Below are positions 20,563 through 25,639 of a stretch of DNA of 25,639 nt, piece after piece. Made by a program: the position numbers and the translations under genes. Positions within the stretch are counted from its first letter, which is position 1. Each line of letters begins with the position of its first letter. A model generated the notes under the pieces. It had not been told where the DNA came from and made no database searches. It saw only the letters and a program-made list of their open reading frames with translations. Source of the DNA: a virus. The DNA is taken from positions 1 to 25,639 of the IMG/VR virus record IMGVR_UViG_3300027233_000019. One strand, written 5' to 3'.

Positions 20563-20777
20563 TGGAAATATTAGAAAACTTAGTTGGAATCATTTTTGTA
20601 TCTGTATTTTTTATATTCAGTTATATAGGAATACATATGTCGTTTGAGAAAGATGCAAAGAAAAGTATTCCTTTAATTTGGGAGAAAGGTGGAATCCTCC
20701 ACAAGTTTCTAAAACCCGAAGAATACAAAGTCTTTGATAAGTCTAAGATGAAATACAAAGACGGAGATAATACTTGA
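20559..20777 (+). CDS. Small single-span membrane protein
   Basis: 72 aa. Residues 8-27 are hydrophobic (VGIIFVSVFFIFSYIGIHM), followed by a Lys-rich soluble tail (EKDAKKSIPLIWEKGG ... FLKPEEYKVFDK). Tandem ATG ATG start with GGAG upstream. It overlaps the SleB-type hydrolase start by TTGA. Being just ahead of a cell-wall hydrolase, a membrane role in lysis or envelope change is possible but unsupported by motif. Confidence 0.65.
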   Translation: MMEILENLVGIIFVSVFFIFSYIGIHMSFEKDAKKSIPLIWEKGGILHKFLKPEEYKVFDKSKMKYKDGDNT

Positions 20778-21307
20778 AGAAATTCACCAACGTATTATTT
20801 CTTACACTTCTTACTTCTGATGTCAATGCAAGTGCAATTGATTGGGACGTAGTTGGTAAAGGCGATCAGTGGTTAATTGATGAAAATACTTATTGCATGG
20901 CACTCAATATTTACCACGAAAGTAGATCTGAAAATCTTGCTGGTAAGTTTGCAGTCGCTGATGTTGTTATGAATCGTGTATATGATCGTCGTTACCCAGA
21001 ATCAATCTGCGGTGTAATCTACCAAGCAGAAATGAAGCCGTCGTGGAAAGATCCTTTAAATATGATACCCGTAAGGAATCGTTGTCAGTTCAGTTGGTTC
21101 TGTGATGGAAAGTCAGATGAACCCAATGAAGAAGATGCATGGAACGAATCGCTTTTAGTTGCACATCAATCTATTAACGAAGGCCGTATGGCTGGTATTA
21201 CAGAAGGTGCAACTCATTACCATACAACTTGGGTTGAGCCATACTGGGCAAGTTCACTTAATCAAATAGGAACAATAGGATCTCACATATTTTATCGTGC
21301 TGATTGA
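20774..21307 (+). CDS. Exported SleB-type cell-wall hydrolase
   Basis: 177 aa. TTG start at 20774 with GGAG 7 nt upstream gives a normal signal peptide (KKFTNVLFLTLLTSDVNASA). The Hydrolase_2/SleB pattern follows: MALNIYHESRSENLAGK with the catalytic Glu, VADVVMNRV, YPESICGVIYQ, CQFSWFCDG, GATHYHTTWVEPYWASS and IGSHIFYRAD. The family cleaves peptidoglycan glycan strands (lytic transglycosylase-like). With a signal peptide it can reach the periplasm without a holin, so it may complement the T4-type lysozyme at lysis or work earlier. It sits in an early-promoter unit, far from the lysis genes, which is unusual. Confidence 0.88.
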   Translation: MKKFTNVLFLTLLTSDVNASAIDWDVVGKGDQWLIDENTYCMALNIYHESRSENLAGKFAVADVVMNRVYDRRYPESICGVIYQAEMKPSWKDPLNMIPVRNRCQFSWFCDGKSDEPNEEDAWNESLLVAHQSINEGRMAGITEGATHYHTTWVEPYWASSLNQIGTIGSHIFYRAD

Positions 21308-21315
21308 TATAAATA
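21308..21315 (+). promoter_or_regulatory. T4-type late promoter TATAAATA with RBS-hiding hairpin
   Basis: Exact late -10. Directly downstream, ACCTCT (21315-21320), loop TTTATG, AGAGGT (21327-21332) forms a perfect hairpin holding the resolvase ribosome-binding site GAGG. The T4 late start, six nt after the element, is 21321: precisely after the 5' arm, so late mRNA frees the site. Confidence 0.82.
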
Positions 21316-21336
21316 CCTCTTTTATGAGAGGTTATT

Positions 21337-21906
21337 ATGAAATATGCAGGTGTTGACTACAGTTTAAGTAGTCCAGCTATATGTGTACATGAAGGTGAAG
21401 AATGGAATTATGATAATTGCACCTTTTACTATTACGTTAAACGCGATAAATTGCTACAGGGTGACAAAGGTAGATACCGAGCATCGATGTATCCCGACAA
21501 CTGGACAACAGACCAAGAGAGATATAATCTCATTGGTTCTTGGTCACAAGAGAAATGTTTTGAATGTGACTTTGTTGGTATTGAAGGATATGCTTTTGGT
21601 GCAGTCGGTAGAGTATTTCAGATTGCTGAAAACTGTGGTTTGTTTAAACACAAACTATATGAGAAAGAAATTCCATTTGACGTATATCCACCCACTATGA
21701 TTAAAAAGTTTGGTAGTGGAAAAGGAAACGCAAATAAGTATTTAATGATTGAAGCCTTTGAAGAAGAAACAGGGGTTGACATTCGTGCAGAATGTGGTAT
21801 AATAAACAATTCAATGAATCCAATAACAGATATTGTAGACGCATATTATATTTGTAAATTGGGATTCTATAAACAAACGGAACAATTAAATGATAGTAAT
21901 ATTTAA
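21337..21906 (+). CDS. RuvC-like Holliday-junction resolvase
   Basis: 189 aa, RNase H fold. Acidic metal ligands are in the RuvC order: D7 in YAGVDYSLSSPA, E83 in VGIEGYAFG, and D165/D168 in NPITDIVDAYYI (the RuvC DxxDA-type end). A Lys-rich segment between (KKFGSGKGNANK) would contact DNA. It likely resolves branched replicating DNA before packaging, the job of endonuclease VII (gp49) in T4, which this window does not show. Regulation by a late promoter plus hairpin mirrors T4 gene 49. An early promoter for the next gene lies inside its 3' end. Confidence 0.85.
   Translation: MKYAGVDYSLSSPAICVHEGEEWNYDNCTFYYYVKRDKLLQGDKGRYRASMYPDNWTTDQERYNLIGSWSQEKCFECDFVGIEGYAFGAVGRVFQIAENCGLFKHKLYEKEIPFDVYPPTMIKKFGSGKGNANKYLMIEAFEEETGVDIRAECGIINNSMNPITDIVDAYYICKLGFYKQTEQLNDSNI
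21776..21803 (+). promoter_or_regulatory. Intragenic early sigma70 promoter for the kinase gene
   Basis: TTGACA (21776-21781), 16-nt spacer, TATAAT (21798-21803), inside the resolvase coding sequence. A perfect ACATTC/GAATGT inverted repeat (loop GTGCA) spans the -35 end and spacer. Predicted +1 near 21810, 80 nt before ATG 21890. Confidence 0.8.
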
Positions 21907-22546
21907 CGGGCCACCAGCATGTGGTAAAGATGAAGCAGCTTCTTTGTATAAAGAGAAGTTTGGCTTTGGTAATTTATCATTTAAGTACCAGTTATTTAAA
22001 GAAACTATTAATCATTTTCAATGTGATGAACGATGGTTTATGGAAGGTTATAATAACAGAGACTTAAAAGAGCGTCAAGAACTTGCGCTAAACTGTATGT
22101 CTCGTAGAGAAGCTATGATCCACGTATCAGAAGATATTATGAAACCCAAAGAAGGTTTAGATTACTTCGGTAAAATGGTTGCAGAAGAGATCATCAATGG
22201 TCACAACTATGCGATCGCCGATGGCGGGTTTGTAGAAGAACTTGAGCCACTTATTGAAAGAGTCGGTGCAGAAAATATTATCATTGTTCAGTTAACTCGT
22301 GAAGGATGTGATTATTCTACAGACTCTAGAAAATATTTCAATGGCAATTTAATTAAAGAAGTTACTATTAATCACCCAACAGCAATTGATACTGCTTATG
22401 TCTTAAAAGAAGAAACTAATGTTAAGACATATCGAATACACAATAATGGCTCAGTTAGAAACTTCCATAGTGCACTGACTGATATTTACAATGAATTGAA
22501 AGAAGATTATAACATTGAACAAATTACAGCAGATACCAAAGCCTAA
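21890..22546 (+). CDS. P-loop nucleotide kinase (putative dNMP kinase)
   Basis: 218 aa. N-terminal Walker A (IFNGPPACGKDEAA, GxxxxGKD) followed by helical lid segments (LALNCMSRREAMIHVSED) and DxG (IADGGFVEEL). Deoxynucleoside monophosphate kinases of T4 (gp1) share the GKD Walker variant and size, so supplying dNTPs beside ribonucleotide reductase is a reasonable role, but substrate residues cannot be read. It overlaps the resolvase by 17 nt and the following glycosyltransferase by 32 nt. An intragenic early promoter drives it apart from the late-controlled resolvase. A HIP1 octamer is at 22211. Confidence 0.75.
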   Translation: MIVIFNGPPACGKDEAASLYKEKFGFGNLSFKYQLFKETINHFQCDERWFMEGYNNRDLKERQELALNCMSRREAMIHVSEDIMKPKEGLDYFGKMVAEEIINGHNYAIADGGFVEELEPLIERVGAENIIIVQLTREGCDYSTDSRKYFNGNLIKEVTINHPTAIDTAYVLKEETNVKTYRIHNNGSVRNFHSALTDIYNELKEDYNIEQITADTKA

Positions 22547-23288
22547 CGTAATCAATCTAGCTGATTGTCCAGATCGTAAAGCATATACAGAGTCTGAGTT
22601 TTCAAAGCTTGGAGTCAACGATGTTAACATGCATGTCTACCAGCGATACAATAAAGATTCTATAGAATTTGTTGGAGACCCAGATCTATTAAAACAAATG
22701 ACGCCAGGCGTTACCTCATCTCACCTACTTACCATTAAATGGTGGTACGAAAACACTGATGAAGAATATGGATTATTCTTTGAAGACGATGTAGATTTTT
22801 CTGCTGTAGAGCATTGGAACTTTACTCTAACTGAGTTTATTGATAGTGTTAAAGATGACTGGGGTGCATTACATCTTTGTAACGTTTTTGAATATCCATA
22901 CGAATACGGTATTGAATATCCACCAATGGTTATTCGTCGTCGTAAGCTATGGGACCATGGATTACAAGCTTATGCTCTTACAAGAGAATATGCTTTAAAG
23001 ATTATTGAATACTATTTTGATGGTGCAAAGGAAGGTGCTATTCATTATAAGATGCCATTAGGTGCACCACCTTCATTTGAAAATAATGTACTTCATGGTT
23101 TCGGCAAAGTTTATACCTTCCCGTTATTTAATCAGAACGTTACAGACTTTCGTTCAAAGAATATATATTATTATAACCAACAAGCACAATCTGCAATTTA
23201 CTCATACGAGTTTTTAAAGGATTGGTGGGACAAAAAGGGCGCAAACAAAACGCTCGAAATGATTTTAGGAGAAGCAAATTATGAATGA
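22515..23288 (+). CDS. Glycosyltransferase family 25-like protein
   Basis: 257 aa. GT25-type features: VINLADCPDRKAYTESEF (typical first strand and helix with dR), GVTSSHLLTIKWWY, then the acidic metal-binding motif FFEDDVDFS and WGALHLCN. Such enzymes transfer sugars to lipopolysaccharide or protein; in phages they may modify the virion, host surface or DNA bases. TTG start 22515 inside the kinase gene keeps the GT25 start intact and no better start exists. It is followed by a second glycosyltransferase, so the two likely act in one pathway. Confidence 0.78.
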   Translation: MNKLQQIPKPNVINLADCPDRKAYTESEFSKLGVNDVNMHVYQRYNKDSIEFVGDPDLLKQMTPGVTSSHLLTIKWWYENTDEEYGLFFEDDVDFSAVEHWNFTLTEFIDSVKDDWGALHLCNVFEYPYEYGIEYPPMVIRRRKLWDHGLQAYALTREYALKIIEYYFDGAKEGAIHYKMPLGAPPSFENNVLHGFGKVYTFPLFNQNVTDFRSKNIYYYNQQAQSAIYSYEFLKDWWDKKGANKTLEMILGEANYE

Positions 23289-23297
23289 GGAATTAAA

Positions 23298-24266
23298 ATG
23301 AGTGTAGTATATAAAGGTGAGATCGTAGAATCAGAACTGTCCGCCAATTCAAAAGGTGGAACTGAAATGATGAGACAGCGTCTTGTTGATTCAGTTGACA
23401 AAGAGCTTTTAGAAAAAGCAGCTGTACATCTATCTCGACCAAGAGAATTGTATGAAGATGTACCAAACATCTTATGGTGCCACGATTTGGCAGAAGATCC
23501 AGAGAATAAGATTCTTAGAGATGGTGGTTGGAGTTTGTTTGATTGGTTTGTATTTGTATCTGCATGGCAAAGAGATCAGTATATTGTAAGATATGGCATT
23601 CCATACTCAAGATGTAGTGTGATTCATAACGCAGTAGAAACAGAATATAAGCCGAAAGAAAAAGATATGGAAACAGTACGTTTCATTTATCATACTACTC
23701 CCCACCGTGGATTAGAACTTTTAGTACCAATCTTTGATGCTCTAGCAAAACAATTTGATAATATTCATTTAGATGTCTATTCAAGTTTTGACATTTATGG
23801 TTGGCCTCAACGTGACGAAGCTTACTCAGGATTATTTAAGACTATTGAAGCTCATCCGAATATGACCTATCACGGTGCTAAGAGTAACGAAGAAGTTTTA
23901 GAAGCTTTAGACAAGTCTCATATATTCCTATATCCAAACATTTGGAAAGAGACATCATGTATTGCTTTGATTGAAGCTATTAAGAGTCAGGTTATTTGTA
24001 TCCATCCAAACTATGGTGCACTTCCTGAAACCGCACAGAATGCTACGATCATGTATGATTGGACAGAAAATACTCAAGACCATGCCAATTACGCTTTTTC
24101 AGTAGCACGTTCATTGTTGCAGCAAATACAACAAAATCCTGCATACTTCAATGGGTTTACTTATAGCGATCGCTTTAACTTAGCAAGAAACAACATACAA
24201 TCGTTCCAAGTTATGTGGAACACACTTTTAAGGAATATTACTAGTGGACAAAGAGAAACCAAGTAA
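23298..24266 (+). CDS. Glycosyltransferase family 4-like (GT-B) protein
   Basis: 322 aa. GT-B pattern: N-terminal half with ANSKGGTEMMRQRLV and FVFVSAWQRDQYI ... SVIHNAVE, C-terminal half with FIYHTTPHRGLELLV (start of the donor domain), SHIFLYPNIWKETSCIALIEA (the E-x7-E type donor site of GT4) and GALPET. It transfers an NDP-sugar; the acceptor is unknown. GAGGAA lies 6 nt before ATG. Together with the GT25-like gene it could decorate capsid, lipopolysaccharide or hydroxymethylated bases, but no base-modification gene is visible. A HIP1 octamer is at 24166. It overlaps the next gene by 23 nt. Confidence 0.82.
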   Translation: MSVVYKGEIVESELSANSKGGTEMMRQRLVDSVDKELLEKAAVHLSRPRELYEDVPNILWCHDLAEDPENKILRDGGWSLFDWFVFVSAWQRDQYIVRYGIPYSRCSVIHNAVETEYKPKEKDMETVRFIYHTTPHRGLELLVPIFDALAKQFDNIHLDVYSSFDIYGWPQRDEAYSGLFKTIEAHPNMTYHGAKSNEEVLEALDKSHIFLYPNIWKETSCIALIEAIKSQVICIHPNYGALPETAQNATIMYDWTENTQDHANYAFSVARSLLQQIQQNPAYFNGFTYSDRFNLARNNIQSFQVMWNTLLRNITSGQRETK

Positions 24267-24639
24267 CGTAATTAATTTCCCAAGATTTATTTCAGATGCG
24301 CCAAGGACGGCTGAAGAAGTAAAAGAGAATCTTCAAATGTATAAGGAATCTTATGCTAATGACTTAGCTGAGATCATATGGGAAAACGTCCTATCAGAAA
24401 TGGCTAGAGCAAACTGTGATTTTGACGAAGACATCAATAAGTATTTTCCAAATATGATATTGATCTTTGAAGCGATCAAAGCTTTACACCTACAAACTCT
24501 AGGCGCACCTCATCCTTTACAAGAATTTGCACTAAAAAATGTGGCTATACTTGAGACAGATGAAGATGGAACAACGACTGGTGGGCTTAAAAGTACATTA
24601 TTAGATGAATTAGGGGTTGACAAAGACGAAGATTTGTGA
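24244..24639 (+). CDS. Conserved T4-like phage protein, unknown function
   Basis: 131 aa from GTG 24244 with AAGGA 9 nt upstream. Reads NVINFPRFISDAPRTAEEV, a helical middle (ENLQMYKESYANDLAEIIWE) and a long helix ending LHLQTLGAPHPLQEFA, then an acidic tail. The pattern (starting NVINFP, ending with a LHLQTLG helix and Pro-rich turn) is familiar from marine T4-like phages but unassigned. Its last codons are at the same time the -35 and spacer of the RNase H promoter, an economical overlap that constrains both sequences. Confidence 0.72.
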   Translation: MDKEKPSNVINFPRFISDAPRTAEEVKENLQMYKESYANDLAEIIWENVLSEMARANCDFDEDINKYFPNMILIFEAIKALHLQTLGAPHPLQEFALKNVAILETDEDGTTTGGLKSTLLDELGVDKDEDL

Positions 24640-24645
24640 TATAAT
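24617..24645 (+). promoter_or_regulatory. Early sigma70 promoter upstream of RNase H
   Basis: TTGACA (24617-24622), 17-nt spacer with ACAAA/TTTGT dyad, TATAAT (24640-24645), embedded in the end of the previous gene. Leader CTCTACAAATTAAATTAATGG; predicted +1 near 24652, 25 nt before ATG 24677. Confidence 0.9.
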
Positions 24646-24676
24646 ATACTCTACAAATTAAATTAATGGATAAATT

Positions 24677-25534
24677 ATGATATTACTAGACTACAATCAA
24701 GTAATGATGGCATCTCTCTTCGCGAGTATTGGCAATCATCACAACGTTGAACCCGACGAAAACCTACTTCGTCATATGTTCTTAAACTCAGTTCGTTTCA
24801 ATCGTAAAAAGTTTCACAAAGAATACGGCGAGATCGTACTCTGCTGTGATAACCCAAACGTTTGGAGACGAGACTACTTCCCCTACTACAAAGCTAATCG
24901 TAAAAAAGGTCGTGATGCTTCTGATATGGATTGGAATAAACTCTTTGAGTGCATTCACCGTATTAGAGCAGAGATCGAAGAATTCTTTCCTTACAAAGTT
25001 ATTAGTATAGAGCGATGTGAGGCAGACGATATTATCGCTACTCTTGTACATGAACATGGCACTATTATGAACACAGGTGCTGAAAAGATATTAATACTAT
25101 CTGGTGACAAAGACTTCATTCAATTACAAACTTATGGTAACGTGGACCAATATAATCCCGTTATGAAGAAGTGGGTAAGACATGACAACCCAGATAAATA
25201 CCTTGAGGAACATGTGTTAAGAGGCGATGTCGGTGACGGTATTCCAAACGTACTTAGTCCTGATAACTGCCTAGCTGTTGGTACAAGACAAAAGCCAATG
25301 ACTAAGAAAAGAATTACACAGTTTCTTTCTGAGCCCGATACAATGGACGAAGAAACAAAACTTAGATTTAATCGAAATAAACAGATGATTGACTTGAGTC
25401 AAATACCATCTGAGTATGGAGATCAAATCTTAGAACAATATAACAATGCAAAAGAAGTTGGTCGACAGCATCTCTTTAACTTCTTTGTAAAGAAAAAGTT
25501 GAAAAACTTGATCACTGATATACAGGACTTTTAA
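24677..25534 (+). CDS. rnh: T4-type RNase H (5'-3' flap/exonuclease, FEN-1 family)
   Basis: 285 aa; removes RNA primers and some adjoining DNA from Okazaki fragments so ligase can seal them. Metal-binding acidic residues lie in the T4 order: ILLDYNQV, CCDNPNVWRRDYFPYYK, CEADDIIATLV, LILSGDKDFIQLQTY and VLRGDVGDGIPNV, followed by the C-terminal end NFFVKKKLKNLI. Similarity to T4 RNase H runs along the whole length (T4: 305 aa). The start follows an out-of-frame ATGGATAAATT, which acts as leader. With primase and ligase in this window, each behind the same type of promoter and leader, it completes lagging-strand synthesis. Confidence 0.94.
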   Translation: MILLDYNQVMMASLFASIGNHHNVEPDENLLRHMFLNSVRFNRKKFHKEYGEIVLCCDNPNVWRRDYFPYYKANRKKGRDASDMDWNKLFECIHRIRAEIEEFFPYKVISIERCEADDIIATLVHEHGTIMNTGAEKILILSGDKDFIQLQTYGNVDQYNPVMKKWVRHDNPDKYLEEHVLRGDVGDGIPNVLSPDNCLAVGTRQKPMTKKRITQFLSEPDTMDEETKLRFNRNKQMIDLSQIPSEYGDQILEQYNNAKEVGRQHLFNFFVKKKLKNLITDIQDF

Positions 25535-25535
25535 A

Positions 25536-25639
25536 ATGATTAGATATTCAATGTCTGAGATTCTCTCAGAACTCCCCTCAATGAAAAAGAAAGCAGATAA
25601 AGTAGCGTACCTTCAAAAGAACGATACCATTCCTTTTCG
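25536..25639 (+). CDS. Start of a conserved phage gene, truncated by window end
   Basis: 34 codons visible from ATG 25536, 1 nt after the RNase H stop region. Reads MIRYSMSEILSELPSMKKKA then KVAYLQKNDTIPF. The LxELxSMKxKxxKxAYLxKNDxP pattern recalls a conserved small protein of T4-like marine phages of unknown function. The frame is open to the window edge. Confidence 0.65.
   Translation, partial: MIRYSMSEILSELPSMKKKADKVAYLQKNDTIPF

Larger units (their letters stand above)
5010..24173. repeat. Six dispersed GCGATCGC (HIP1) octamers
   Basis: Exact copies at 5010, 10095, 10882, 17148, 22211 and 24166, all inside coding sequence, plus several one-mismatch copies (for example 6317). The octamer is self-complementary and contains GATC. 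With about 36% G+C (my assumption, not counted) roughly 0.1 copy would be expected by chance in this length. Confidence 0.85.

Noticed and set aside
25189-25196. GATAAATA inside RNase H as a late promoter
   Set aside because: Mismatch at the first base, inside coding sequence, more than 300 nt before the next gene.
1-25639. tRNA genes, CRISPR arrays, insertion sequences or integrase/attachment sites
   Set aside because: None seen: no T-arm GGTTCRANYCC with matching acceptor, no regularly spaced repeats, no transposase or integrase motif.

Overview
This window is a single-strand (all +), AT-rich, tightly packed stretch of a T4-like marine myovirus genome. The diagnostic genes are a T4 gp61-type primase, T4-type lysozyme, T4-type RNase H, a gp31/GroES-like co-chaperonin, class Ia ribonucleotide reductase, T4 late promoters (TATAAATA) and nine very strong sigma70 early promoters with the T4-like TGTG-N-TATAAT extension. 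Many small hypotheticals resemble, from memory, conserved proteins of marine T4-like phages (cyanophages, pelagiphages). A phage-borne 5-aminolevulinate synthase (Shemin pathway) and a bS21 gene fit an alphaproteobacterial host, possibly SAR11-like. Six copies of the cyanobacterial HIP1 octamer GCGATCGC pull the other way, so the host is left open.

Layout. (1) 1-7060: late structural, head and lysis region. Acidic or coiled-coil small proteins, several with N-terminal helices carrying possible gp21-type prohead-protease sites, a virion-like protein, T4-type lysozyme and an overlapping spanin-like pair. Late-type promoters lie at 2816 and 5587. (2) 7133-13088: early genes. A coiled-coil membrane protein, primase, NrdA, a glutaredoxin-NrdB fusion, then 5-aminolevulinate synthase. 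(3) 13108-17162: a four-TM membrane protein, GroES-like protein, DUF454/YbaN membrane protein, many tiny genes, a stand-alone glutaredoxin and a thermonuclease. (4) 17192-18398: the most unusual segment. Two structured non-coding RNAs (about 420 and 185 nt), each behind a near-consensus promoter, flank a phage bS21 gene whose own promoter predicts a leaderless mRNA. (5) 18413-25639: conserved small proteins, ATP-dependent DNA ligase, SleB-type cell-wall hydrolase, RuvC-like resolvase, P-loop NMP kinase, two glycosyltransferases, RNase H and the start of one more gene.

Regulation visible in the sequence. Early promoters share a conserved short leader, and three of them place the ATG 24-25 nt after the predicted +1. 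Two genes in the early region (thermonuclease 16460 and RuvC-like resolvase 21337) have a late promoter whose predicted start falls just after the 5' arm of a hairpin that hides their ribosome-binding site. This is the T4 gene e/soc/49 logic: read-through early mRNA is silent and late mRNA is translated.

How the genes work together: primase, ligase, RNase H, resolvase, RNR with two glutaredoxins, NMP kinase and thermonuclease cover DNA synthesis, dNTP supply and host-DNA turnover. bS21 and the structured RNAs may modify host translation. ALA synthase may boost tetrapyrrole synthesis. Lysozyme and spanins, plus possibly SleB, open the cell.
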